A stretch of DNA of 64,000 nt from Mucilaginibacter gotjawali (GTDB taxonomy: Bacteria > Bacteroidota > Bacteroidia > Sphingobacteriales > Sphingobacteriaceae), in NCBI RefSeq assembly GCF_002355435.1, contig NZ_AP017313.1, forward strand, positions 4,960,001 through 5,024,000, written 5' to 3'. Under the pieces are notes generated by a model. The model did not search any database. It saw only the letters and a list, made by a program, of their open reading frames with translations, and was not told where the DNA came from. The first letter of the stretch is position 1. Each line of letters opens with the position of its first letter. Shown here in pieces: positions 42,055 through 50,714 of this stretch. Both the position numbers and the translations under genes were made by a program.

Positions 42055-44322
42055 TTACGAAGCCATTTGCCGCCTGATGATATTCAGCGCGCCGCCGGCT
42101 TTAAACCATTCTATCTGCTGTGCATTATAGGTATGGTTTACCGGGAAGCTATCGGTCGATCCGTCTTTATGGTGCAATACCACGCTTAACTGTTTGCCGG
42201 GGGCAAAAGTGGTTAAGCCGATAATATCAATGGTATCGTCTTCCTGTATTTTATCATAGTCGCTGGCATCAACAAAAGTGATACCCAGCATGCCTTGTTT
42301 TTTCAGGTTGGTTTCGTGGATGCGGGCAAATGATTTTACCAGGATGGCACGGACACCCAGGTGGCGCGGCTCCATAGCAGCATGTTCACGTGATGAACCT
42401 TCACCATAGTTTTCGTCGCCTACTACAACGGTGCCTATGCCATGCGCTTTGTAATCACGCTGGGTTGCAGGTACCGGGCCGTATTCTCCGGTTAATTCGT
42501 TTTTAACGCTGTCGGCAGTATTGTTAAAATAGTTGATCGCTCCGATGAGCATATTGTTGGAGATATTGTCCAAATGCCCGCGGAACTTCAACCAGGGACC
42601 AGCCATAGAGATATGGTCGGTAGTACATTTCCCTTTTGCTTTTATCAAAAGTTTTAAGCCAAAAATATCGGTGCCTTCCCATGCAGAGAAGGGATCAAGC
42701 AGTTGTAAACGGGATGATTTAGGGTCAACCTTCACTTCTACTTTGCTGCCGTCTTCGGCTGGCGCCTGGTAGCCTGCATCTTCCACTGCATAACCTTTTA
42801 CCGGCATTTCAATACCCAATGGTTCGTCTAATTTTACCTGTTCGCCTTTGTCATTGATTAAAGTATCAGTCAGCGGGTTAAACGTAAGATCACCGGCAAT
42901 AGCAAATGCAGTTACAATTTCCGGCGAAGCCACAAACGCGTGGGTATTCGGGTTACCGTCCTGGCGTTTGGCAAAGTTACGGTTGAAAGAGGTGATGATA
43001 GAGTTTTTGCGCGTAGGGTCGTCAGTATGACGGGCCCATTGGCCGATACATGGGCCGCAGGCATTCGCCAGCACAACACCGCCCATTGCTGCAAAAGTGT
43101 CCAGGTAGCCATCACGGTCAACTGTATAACGTACCAGTTCTGATCCCGGTGTTATAGTAAACTCCGCTTTGGTTTTTAAATGTTTATCAATGGCCTGTTT
43201 GGCGATAGAAGCCGAACGGGTAATGTCTTCATAAGAGGAGTTGGTGCATGATCCTATCAAACCAACTTCCAGTTTTACCGGCCAGCCGTTTTCTTTAACC
43301 GCTGTCGCAAATTTAGAGATTGGCCATGCCAGGTCAGGGGTAAACGGACCGTTTACATGCGGTTCCAGTTCGCTCAGGTTCAGTTCGATCACCTGGTCGA
43401 AATAATCACCAGGGTTTGCATAAACTTCAGGGTCGCCGGTTAAGTATTCGGCAACCGCGTCAGCAAGGTCGGCAATGTCAGCACGCTTGGTACCCCGCAG
43501 GTAGGTAGCCGCTTTTTCATCGTAACCAAAAATAGAGGTGGTCGCGCCGATCTCGGCACCCATGTTGCAGATGGTGCCTTTACCTGTTGCAGAAAGCGAA
43601 CGTGCGCCTTCGCCAAAATATTCAACAATAGCGCCGGTACCGCCTTTTACGGTAAGGATACCAGCTACTTTAAGGATAACGTCTTTTGCCGATGTCCAGC
43701 CGGAAAGTTTCCCGGTTAGTTTTACACCGATCAGTTTCGGGAATTTAAGCTCCCATGGCAGTCCGGCCATTACGTCGCAGGCATCAGCACCACCAACACC
43801 AATAGCGATCATCCCCAAACCACCTGCATTAGGGGTATGTGAGTCGGTACCGATCATCATACCGCCGGGGAATGCATAGTTTTCCAAAACCACCTGGTGA
43901 ATAATACCAGCACCAGGTTTCCAGAAACCCAGCCCGTATTTATCCGATACCGAAGCCAAAAAATCATAAACTTCTTTATTTACATCCTTGGCGGTGCTCA
44001 AATCCTGGTCGGCGCCAATTTTAGCCTGAATCAGGTGATCGCAATGAACGGTTGAAGGTACGGCCACCTTTGGACGGCCCGCCTGCATAAATTGCAGTAA
44101 CGCCATTTGTGCGGTAGCATCCTGCATAGCAACGCGATCGGGTGCAAAGTCAACATAATCCACACCGCGGCCAAATGCTGTTTGGGCATCGCCTTCGCTA
44201 AGGTGGGCGTATAATATTTTTTCGGTTAAAGTAAGGTGTTTGCCGGTCGCTTTACGGGCAGCAGCCACGCGGGTGCTGTAGCGGTCGTAAACATTTTTGA
44301 TCATATCTAAATCAAAAGCCAT
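42055..44322 (-). CDS. acnA: Aconitate hydratase
   Basis: TCA-cycle enzyme converting citrate to isocitrate. The 755-residue protein is of the mitochondrial type. Iron-sulfur ligands are Cys359 (IGSCTNSSYED), Cys422 and Cys425 (NACGPCIGQW), almost the same numbers as in pig heart aconitase. Substrate motifs include GTDSHTPNAGGLG and GSSREHAAMEPR. No neighbouring TCA genes are present. The gene symbol follows function; this is not the AcnB architecture. Confidence 0.96.
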   Translation of the reverse strand: MAFDLDMIKNVYDRYSTRVAAARKATGKHLTLTEKILYAHLSEGDAQTAFGRGVDYVDFAPDRVAMQDATAQMALLQFMQAGRPKVAVPSTVHCDHLIQAKIGADQDLSTAKDVNKEVYDFLASVSDKYGLGFWKPGAGIIHQVVLENYAFPGGMMIGTDSHTPNAGGLGMIAIGVGGADACDVMAGLPWELKFPKLIGVKLTGKLSGWTSAKDVILKVAGILTVKGGTGAIVEYFGEGARSLSATGKGTICNMGAEIGATTSIFGYDEKAATYLRGTKRADIADLADAVAEYLTGDPEVYANPGDYFDQVIELNLSELEPHVNGPFTPDLAWPISKFATAVKENGWPVKLEVGLIGSCTNSSYEDITRSASIAKQAIDKHLKTKAEFTITPGSELVRYTVDRDGYLDTFAAMGGVVLANACGPCIGQWARHTDDPTRKNSIITSFNRNFAKRQDGNPNTHAFVASPEIVTAFAIAGDLTFNPLTDTLINDKGEQVKLDEPLGIEMPVKGYAVEDAGYQAPAEDGSKVEVKVDPKSSRLQLLDPFSAWEGTDIFGLKLLIKAKGKCTTDHISMAGPWLKFRGHLDNISNNMLIGAINYFNNTADSVKNELTGEYGPVPATQRDYKAHGIGTVVVGDENYGEGSSREHAAMEPRHLGVRAILVKSFARIHETNLKKQGMLGITFVDASDYDKIQEDDTIDIIGLTTFAPGKQLSVVLHHKDGSTDSFPVNHTYNAQQIEWFKAGGALNIIRRQMAS

Positions 44323-44740
44323 CGTATTTGAACTTTTAGGTGAGGAATTAGTAGAAAAACTTAATAAAAAAACACTTTTAACAGTGTCGAGCGGCGAATT
44401 TACAAAAATTAAGAATAAATGCTGTCAGCTAAGTGTGTAAATATTATTTGGAGGGGTTCTAAATTAGTTGATTGGTTGGATTGGGTTGATTAGGTTGATT
44501 GAGTTAGATAGGTTGAGTAAGTTTATTCTTCCTTTGTGTTCTCTGTGTCTTCTTAGCGACCTTTGTGTTAAAAATCTAAATAAAGACTCAAAGCCGGGAC
44601 TCAATTGAAGTAATTTTCTGTTTTGGGGCGATGCCTGCGGCCCGGTCCGCCCCAAGGCGGATCATACTGCACGGGCCTTAACCACATGGGCCGGTATCCG
44701 CTGCCATCCCTATCGCAAACTGCAAACTTTTCTTCCCCCT
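44323..44740. other. Repeat-rich spacer before aconitase
   Basis: No coding frame is supported. It holds TTGATTGG/TTGATTAGG words at 44466-44520, a GTCCGCC-CCAA-GGCGGAT hairpin around 44645-44665, and CCCCCTTTAGGGGG near 44735, which runs into the end of the deacetylase gene. The aconitase promoter must lie here, but no clear -33/-7 pair was found. Confidence 0.5.
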
Positions 44741-45363
44741 TTAGGGGGCCAGGGGGCAAAAACTATACCCCTCCTTACTCCAATATTCCAACGCCTTCGG
44801 CAGCGCATACTCCATCCGCTCCTGCGCTTTTAAACTATCATGAAAAAGCACAATATCACCGGGCTTTGTATTTTTGATCACATTATTAAGGCATTGTTCC
44901 GGGCTGACGGTGGCATCATAATCTGCTGAAAGCACACTCCACATTACAATTTGAATGCCTGGCTTTGCTTTTTGCAGCAGCTTAACCTGCGACCGTTTGA
45001 TGCGCCCGTATGGCGGGCGAAAAAGCTTCGTATCCAGTAATTTATCGGCCTGCAAAAAATTGTCGAGGTAAATATTATCTTCAGTCTTCCATCCTTTTAA
45101 ATGATTAAAAGTGTGGTTACCGATGACATGGCCTTCGTTTTTTACCTGCTCAAAAATAGCAGGGTGCTTGCAAACATTGTCGCCTATACAAAAAAAGTAG
45201 CTTTGGCATTGTACTGTTTTAAAATATTTAAAACAAATGGTGTAACAATGGGTATAGGCCCGTCGTCAAACGTCAAATAAATGCACCGGTTAGCTGCATT
45301 GGCGTCCCATAATAGTTTGGGATACAATATTTTTAACCATTTAGGTGTCTTGATCAGCAACAT
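44741..45363 (-). pseudogene. Polysaccharide deacetylase, frameshifted
   Basis: NodB-type deacetylase acting on peptidoglycan or chitin oligomers. From ATG 45363 the frame reads MLLIKTPKWLKILYPKLLW and contains motif 1, YLTFDDGPIP, then stops just after NAKATFFV. Motif 2 (GNHTFNH), motif 3 (LFRPPYGRIKR) and VLFHDS are in the next frame. Adding one base to the A7 run at 45190-45196 restores a 207-residue enzyme (KATFFCIGDN). The last residues (SFCPLAP) and the stop are coded by a GCCCCCTGGCCCCCTAA repeat. Either a sequencing indel or a real loss of function. Confidence 0.8.
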
Positions 45364-45462
45364 TTTAAAACAGCAGAATTACGAAATGAATATAAGCAAG
45401 CCCTTAACCGGTTCGCAAATTATTCAAATCTAACATCTCAAATTAATATACAGCATAAACTC

Positions 45463-46908
45463 ATGGTACAATTTTTATCAAGACCTAAACTGATAAGCCT
45501 CGCGGGGATTGCGGCGTTTGCATTGCTTAGCTTTACAGCAAAAGCGCAGCAGGTGATTAGCTTGCAGCAGGCCGTTGACCTGACGATAAAAAATAATTTA
45601 ACCATTAAGCAGGCCCAATTTACCGAGGCGCTTGCCAATGAGGATTACAAACAGGCAAAGTATAACCAGTTACCCAGCCTTTCAGCCAATCCGAGTGGAA
45701 CGTATAATTTTGGCCGCAGCGCCAATTTAACCACTTATTCGGTTAGCAGTCAAACAAATTTTTATGCTTCTGGAAGCGCCCAGCTTTCGGTAACCGTTTT
45801 CCAGGGAGGTCAGTTGCGTAACCAGATATTGCAAAATAAACTCATATTGGATGCGGATAAAACCAGCACAGCAAAAGTTAAGAACGACCTGCTTTTAAAC
45901 GTGGTTACAGATTACCTGACCATTTTGACCGACCTGGACCTTGTAGTTGCAGCAAAACAACAAATAGACCTGGCAAAGATCACGCTTGACAGGGCACAGA
46001 AAAACTTCGATCTGGGTAATTCAACCCGCGCCGACCTGGCACAGGCACAGGCGCAGCTATCAACCGCTGAGTTAAATTTAACCACTGCTCAAAATCAAGC
46101 CGACCTGGCCATTCTGATATTAAAGCAGTATATGGAGATGGATTCTTCAACTTCCATAACCGTTGAAAAACCTGATATCAGCAAGCTGACCGATATAAAG
46201 ACCGTGTACGATGCAACCGAGGTTATAAAAACGGCATTTACAAACAACCCTGATATACGGCTTGCCGAATTGCAGCAGGAAACATATGCCCAGGCAATTA
46301 AGGTAGCTAAAGGCAGCTACTATCCAACCGTATCCTTTTTTGCCGGTGCCGGGTCGAATTATTCAAGTTTGGTAACTACGCATACCATAGGGGCAACGCC
46401 ATACACATCGGTGCCTATTGGTTTTGTGGATGCTACAAAACAAAGCGTTGTAACTATGGAGCAACTACCAATAACCGCATCATATTCGCCGCTTAACCAG
46501 GTAAGGGATAACTTCAACCAATCATTGGGTATCAGCGTTCAAATACCGATTTTTAATCATTTTACCGCACGGACATCAGTAACAAAGGCTAAGTTAAACT
46601 ATGAGTATGCCCAGCTAAGCACCCAGCTTGCAAAGAATACTTTAAGCAAAACTATTATACAGGCAGTACTTGATCTGCAGGCAGCTGAGAAAAGTTATCA
46701 ATCATCATTAAACACTTATAATTCAAATAAGGAAGCATTAAATGTTACCAAACAGCGGTTTGATGCCGGGCTGGTAAACACACTTGATTATAATACTGCT
46801 TTAACTAATTACAATAAATCGCAGAATGATATGATCGAAGCGCAGTACCAGGTGGTATTCAGAAGTAAGGTGATTGACTATTATCTTGGTAACCCGATAA
46901 CTTTGTAA
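45463..46908 (+). CDS. TolC family outer-membrane efflux protein
   Basis: Outer-membrane channel of an efflux or type I secretion system. Signal peptide ends near LSFTAKAQQ. Two repeated helical halves of the TolC type follow (ISLQQAVDLTIKNNLTIKQA; SNYSSLV; LNQVRDNFNQSLGISVQIPI; SKTIIQAVLDLQAAEKSYQS). The length of 481 residues is normal. It precedes a periplasmic adaptor gene with 157 bp of repeat between them. No inner-membrane pump is in the window. Confidence 0.92.
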   Translation: MVQFLSRPKLISLAGIAAFALLSFTAKAQQVISLQQAVDLTIKNNLTIKQAQFTEALANEDYKQAKYNQLPSLSANPSGTYNFGRSANLTTYSVSSQTNFYASGSAQLSVTVFQGGQLRNQILQNKLILDADKTSTAKVKNDLLLNVVTDYLTILTDLDLVVAAKQQIDLAKITLDRAQKNFDLGNSTRADLAQAQAQLSTAELNLTTAQNQADLAILILKQYMEMDSSTSITVEKPDISKLTDIKTVYDATEVIKTAFTNNPDIRLAELQQETYAQAIKVAKGSYYPTVSFFAGAGSNYSSLVTTHTIGATPYTSVPIGFVDATKQSVVTMEQLPITASYSPLNQVRDNFNQSLGISVQIPIFNHFTARTSVTKAKLNYEYAQLSTQLAKNTLSKTIIQAVLDLQAAEKSYQSSLNTYNSNKEALNVTKQRFDAGLVNTLDYNTALTNYNKSQNDMIEAQYQVVFRSKVIDYYLGNPITL

Positions 46909-46910
46909 AA

Positions 46911-47010
46911 AGTCCGGAAAGTCGGAAAAGTCCGAAAGTCCGAAAGAAAAAATAAGAAAATTAGAAAATAATAAATCCGAAATCGAACATCCGAAATCCG
47001 AAACGGCGTA
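46911..47010 (+). repeat. GTCCGAAAG and AATCCGAAA word repeat after tolC
   Basis: GTCCGGAAAGTCGGAAAAGT and further GTCCGAAAG copies begin within 6 bp of the TolC stop, followed by AAATCCGAAATCGAAC and ATCCGAAATCCGAAAC. Oriented as after hutU. Confidence 0.65.
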
Positions 47011-47065
47011 GCCCTCTTGAACACCGTTAAAGAAAAAATTAAAAAGTGAAAAATACACAAGAATC

Positions 47066-48424
47066 ATGGGAAAAACTACAAAATATATTCTGATCAGCCT
47101 TGGCGCTGTTATCCTTATCCTCATTTTATTAAAAGTGACAGGTGTAATTGGCAAACCCGACGTAACCCAGGTGGCTACCGAAAAAGCTGCCGTACGCGAC
47201 ATCAACGAAACGGTATCGGCCAGCGGCAAAATAAAGCCGCATATCGAAGTAAAGATCAGCCCCGAAGTTTCGGGTGAGGTGGTTGAACTGCCGATAAAAG
47301 AAGGCGATGTGGTAAAAAAAGGGCAGTTGCTTTGTAAAATCAGGCCTGACATTTTACAATCGCAGTATGACCGCGCTGAAGCAGCTAACAATACCCAAAA
47401 AGCGAGCATCGGCAATGCCAAACAAATGCTGGCCCAATCCCAGGCCACCTTTGATAACCAGGCCTCTATTTACAAACGCGACAAGGCGCTATATGATAAT
47501 AAAGTAATCACTACTGCCGAATTTGAAGCAGCAAAGGCAAGCTATGACGGCGCCAAAGCGGCGCTTGAAGCAGCCAAGCAAAATGTAATCGGTTCAACGT
47601 ATGGCCTGGCTCAATCACAGGCATCTGTAAAAGAAGCGGCTGATAACCTGATCAAAACCAATATTTATTCGCCCGTCGATGGTGTAGTTTCAAAATTAGG
47701 AATCCAAAAAGGTGAACGCGTATTGGGTACACAACAGTTTGCAGGTACCGAGATCATGACTATCTCTGACCTGAGCCAACTGGACGTAAACGTTGATGTA
47801 AATGAGAATGACATCAACCGGATCCAATTAGGAGATTCTTCAAAAATACAGGTGGATGCTTTTTTAGGCAAAACATTTACCGGTGTGGTTAGCGAAATTG
47901 GCAGCTCGGCAAACGTAGTGGGTACTAATGCCGACCAGGTAACCAACTTTACCGTTAAAGTAAGGATCAGCCCGGCTTCCTATCAAAACCTGCTGATTAA
48001 ATCCGCCGAAAACCCTAACCCATTCCGCCCGGGATTAACGGCTACCGTGGATATCAATACCAATCACGCAAAAGCATTATCGGTACCAATTCAATCAGTT
48101 ACTACCCGCGAACAGAAGAAAATGGTTACTACCGTAAACAGCGACAATTCAACCAATACGTCAACCACCGACGATAACAGCACAAAAACCAAAATAGCAG
48201 CCGTTGTAAAAGAATATGTGTTTGTTTATAACGCAGGTAAAGTAAAACAGGTACAGGTAACTACCGGCATCCAGGATGACAGTTATATCCAGGTATTATC
48301 GGGCCTTAAGGATGGCGACGAAGTGGTGTCAGCTCCGTTTGCAACCATCGCCAAGATCCTGAACGATGGTATGGTAGTTAAAAAAGTGGATAAGAGCAAG
48401 TTGTTTACCGGGGACGGAAAATAA
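47066..48424 (+). CDS. Efflux periplasmic adaptor (HlyD/MacA-like)
   Basis: Membrane-fusion protein of a tripartite pump. One N-terminal helix (YILISLGAVILILILLKV) anchors it. The lipoyl/barrel-sandwich halves (VSASGKIKPHIEVKISPEVS; KTNIYSPVDGVVSKLGIQKG) flank a coiled-coil hairpin of about 100 residues. MacA-type beta-barrel sequence follows, with an insertion rich in Thr, Asn and Asp near residues 360-380. A MacB-type ABC pump would be expected next, but the following gene is gpsA. Stop is next to a GGTGAAAG repeat and a terminator lies at 48518. Confidence 0.9.
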   Translation: MGKTTKYILISLGAVILILILLKVTGVIGKPDVTQVATEKAAVRDINETVSASGKIKPHIEVKISPEVSGEVVELPIKEGDVVKKGQLLCKIRPDILQSQYDRAEAANNTQKASIGNAKQMLAQSQATFDNQASIYKRDKALYDNKVITTAEFEAAKASYDGAKAALEAAKQNVIGSTYGLAQSQASVKEAADNLIKTNIYSPVDGVVSKLGIQKGERVLGTQQFAGTEIMTISDLSQLDVNVDVNENDINRIQLGDSSKIQVDAFLGKTFTGVVSEIGSSANVVGTNADQVTNFTVKVRISPASYQNLLIKSAENPNPFRPGLTATVDINTNHAKALSVPIQSVTTREQKKMVTTVNSDNSTNTSTTDDNSTKTKIAAVVKEYVFVYNAGKVKQVQVTTGIQDDSYIQVLSGLKDGDEVVSAPFATIAKILNDGMVVKKVDKSKLFTGDGK

Positions 48425-48517
48425 GGTGAAAGCTTAAAGGTAAAAGCTAATAAAAATTACTAATGAACCAATGAGCCAGTGAACTAATGAACTAATGAAC
48501 AATATTTCATTAAATTT

Positions 48518-48549
48518 GTCCTGTCAATTAAACCTGGCAGGACTTTTTA
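48518..48549 (+). terminator. Terminator after the adaptor gene
   Basis: GTCCTG at 48518-48523 pairs with CAGGAC at 48538-48543, extended with a bulge, followed by TTTTTA. It closes the TolC/adaptor unit and separates it from gpsA. Confidence 0.65.
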
Positions 48550-48646
48550 TTTGATAAGTTTTGTTTTGAAAGAAAAATCAAACTTTTAAAACAGAAACAA
48601 TATTGTGTGTTTTGCATTTGATATTTAACATTCACTACTCACCATT

Positions 48647-49669
48647 TTGACCACTCACTACTCACCCCTCACCCATCCAAAGATCACCGTTGTTGGCGGC
48701 GGAAGCTGGGCAACAGCCAATATTAAGATACTGAGCGATAACACTACCCCGAAAGAAATATTCTGGTGGATGCGCAATGTACAAGCGGTAGAACATCTGC
48801 ATAAGTTCAGGCATAACCCGCATTACCTTAGTTCGGTTGAAATAAATGTGCCGGCTCAAAATATCTCAACAGACCTGGCTTCGCTGATCCATGAGGCCGA
48901 TTATGTTTTACTAAACGTGCCTGCGGCTTTTTTAAAGGAGGCGCTCACCGGCATCACCACCGCTGACCTGGAGGGTAAGAAAATAATATCAGCCATAAAG
49001 GGTATCGTTCCGGATGAAAACCTCATCATTGGTGAATTTATGCACCAGCATTATGATATTCCCTATGATCGTTTCCTGGTAATCAGCGGCCCCTGCCATG
49101 CAGAAGAAGTAGCGCTGGAAAAATTATCCTACCTCACCATCGCTTCCGCCGATACAGAACTTGCGGCTGAATTTGCCGGCATGTTTAATACCCGGTATAT
49201 TAAAACGGTAATTTCGGACGATATTTATGGCACCGAATATGGCGCGGTATTAAAAAACATCTATGCTATAGCCGGCGGCATTTGCCACGGTGTAGGCTAT
49301 GGCGACAATTTCCAGGCGGTGCTGATCTCCAATGCCATCCGCGAACTGGAACGTTTTGTAGATGCCGTACACCCGATAGACCGTGACATTAAAGAATCAG
49401 CCTACCTGGGCGACCTGATGGTAACTGCCTACTCGCAATTCAGCCGTAACCGTACATTCGGTAATATGATCGGTAAGGGTTATACGGTAACCTCGGCACA
49501 ACTGGAAATGAATATGATAGCCGAGGGTTATTATGCAGTAAATTGTCTACACCAGGTGAATAAACAGTACAATGTATTTATGCCTATTTGTGACGCTGTT
49601 TATGCCATTTTATACGAAAAACGGTCTCCGGTGCTCGAAATGAAACATTTGGCCGAACATTTGACTTAG
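48647..49669 (+). CDS. gpsA: Glycerol-3-phosphate dehydrogenase (NAD(P)+)
   Basis: Makes sn-glycerol-3-phosphate for phospholipid synthesis. Rossmann motif VVGGGSWATA at about 15-24, SGPCHAEEVA, the catalytic Lys region YGAVLKNIYAIAGGI and GDLMVTAYSQFSRNRTFG. In-frame TAA at 48626 leaves TTG 48647 as the only practical start, and it lies inside CACTACTCACC repeat words. The native ATG may have been lost to that repeat; the protein would then begin near PKITVVGG. Length of 340 residues is normal. Confidence 0.92.
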   Translation: MTTHYSPLTHPKITVVGGGSWATANIKILSDNTTPKEIFWWMRNVQAVEHLHKFRHNPHYLSSVEINVPAQNISTDLASLIHEADYVLLNVPAAFLKEALTGITTADLEGKKIISAIKGIVPDENLIIGEFMHQHYDIPYDRFLVISGPCHAEEVALEKLSYLTIASADTELAAEFAGMFNTRYIKTVISDDIYGTEYGAVLKNIYAIAGGICHGVGYGDNFQAVLISNAIRELERFVDAVHPIDRDIKESAYLGDLMVTAYSQFSRNRTFGNMIGKGYTVTSAQLEMNMIAEGYYAVNCLHQVNKQYNVFMPICDAVYAILYEKRSPVLEMKHLAEHLT

Positions 49670-49695
49670 TAGTATAAATCTTAACATTTACTACT

Positions 49696-50007
49696 ATGAA
49701 GAATGTATTAAAAGTGGCACTGATAGCAGTGGGAATTTTCTCATTTGCACAAAGCCAGGCAAAACCAATGCAACAGGATACCACCGTGGGGCAAAAAATG
49801 AAGCACACGGCAAAAAAGGTAGGGCATGCAACTGCACATGCTGCAGCAACAACCGAATCAGCGGTGGTTGATAAAAAATATGATGGAAAATGCGGTCCCG
49901 GTGGCGAAACCGTTTATATCAACAAGCACTCGCACTATTATTACATTAACAAAAGAGGACACAGGGTTTACCTGAAAAAATCGCAGTTAATGGATAAGAA
50001 AATGTAA
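49696..50007 (+). CDS. Secreted small basic protein
   Basis: A signal peptide (VLKVALIAVGIFSFAQSQA) is followed by a Lys/His/Ala-rich segment (KKVGHATAHAAATTESA) and a C-terminal part GGETVYINKHSHYYYINK, which resembles the PBCV-type basic adaptor motif. One Cys (GKCGPGG). Function unknown. It is 26 bp after gpsA and could be read from the same transcript. A long perfect hairpin follows. Confidence 0.65.
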   Translation: MKNVLKVALIAVGIFSFAQSQAKPMQQDTTVGQKMKHTAKKVGHATAHAAATTESAVVDKKYDGKCGPGGETVYINKHSHYYYINKRGHRVYLKKSQLMDKKM

Positions 50008-50018
50008 TTTTTCCCTTT

Positions 50019-50073
50019 AAGCCTGTAATATTAAACCGTATTTTTAGCTGTTTAATATTACAGGCTTATTTTT
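50019..50073 (+). terminator. Terminator with an 18-bp perfect stem
   Basis: AAGCCTGTAATATTAAAC at 50019-50036 pairs exactly with GTTTAATATTACAGGCTT at 50050-50067 and is followed by ATTTTTT. The stem is longer than usual for a terminator. Confidence 0.8.
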
Positions 50074-50091
50074 TAGCCAAACAGCTTCGTC

Positions 50092-50406
50092 ATGAAAAAA
50101 ACCGCTTTGGTATTGGTGCATCTGGCTTGTGCATTTGTATTGATCAGCGGGGCCTGCAAAAGCCCTTCCAATAAAAAGCTTAAAGGAATGTGGCTGTCAA
50201 AGGATGGCTCCAAAAAATTAAACATAACCGATAAAACCTTCGCCATTGACGGCGAGGAAGCCGAAGATTATTTCGTAAAAGGCGATACGGTTTTTACCTC
50301 CTACCAGGGCAACCTGCCCTATACCATTTACCGGATACAGAAACTCGACGACCATTCTCTCAAACTCATGCTGCCTGATTCAGTGGCGGTGGAATATAGC
50401 AGGTAA
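50092..50406 (+). CDS. Small unknown lipoprotein
   Basis: The lipobox LISGAC sets the lipid Cys near residue 22. The rest (KKLKGMWLSKDGSKKLNITD, then YRIQKLDDHSLKLMLPDS) reads as a small lipocalin/calycin-like beta-barrel that starts with 'l.G.W', a pattern typical of DUF-type extracellular binding proteins in Bacteroidota. No ligand is known. A TTCATTGGTTCA repeat begins right after the stop. Confidence 0.65.
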   Translation: MKKTALVLVHLACAFVLISGACKSPSNKKLKGMWLSKDGSKKLNITDKTFAIDGEEAEDYFVKGDTVFTSYQGNLPYTIYRIQKLDDHSLKLMLPDSVAVEYSR

Positions 50407-50600
50407 CGTTCATTGGTTCACTGGTTCATTTGTTCATTTGTAATATAGTGTTATATGATCTTTGCTATCTAATTCTGGCTGTTTTTACCGAAACGTTAGC
50501 CGCAGTTTCTTTCGGAACTGTCGGCAGGCAGGCTTTTCGGTCTTTACTGACTTCCGGACTTTCTGACAAATCATCTAATCTCTAATCTCCAGTCTCAAAT
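50407..50600. repeat. TTCATTGGTTCA and GTCCGGAAGT word repeats
   Basis: TTCATTGGTTCACTGGTTC runs from 50410, two bases after the stop of the small lipoprotein. Further on come TTTCTTTCGGAAC, a half copy of CCTGCCTG (GTCGGCAGGCAGG, 50519-50531) and GACTTCCGGACTTTC. No gene is present. Confidence 0.6.
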
Positions 50601-50620
50601 CTCTACCCCCACCCCAATGC

Positions 50621-50653
50621 AAAAACCCTCAACCGGGAAGGTGAGGGTTTGCA
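50621..50653 (-). terminator. Terminator of the DEAD-box gene
   Basis: AAACCCTCA (50623-50631) pairs with TGAGGGTTT (50642-50650). On the minus strand it is followed by a short U-run, 65 bp after the helicase stop. Confidence 0.6.
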
Positions 50654-50714
50654 AAACAAACTAAACTAAACTATTGCCTGCCGCTAAACAGGCTTATGAA
50701 AACTAAACTGCAAA

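Noticed and set aside
41914..42189. Plus-strand open frame overlapping the end of aconitase
   Set aside because: It is mostly antisense to aconitase and to its terminator and repeat, and has no family features.
44464..44877. Short frames on both strands in the spacer between aconitase and the deacetylase
   Set aside because: They are built from repeat words and hairpins and do not look like protein.
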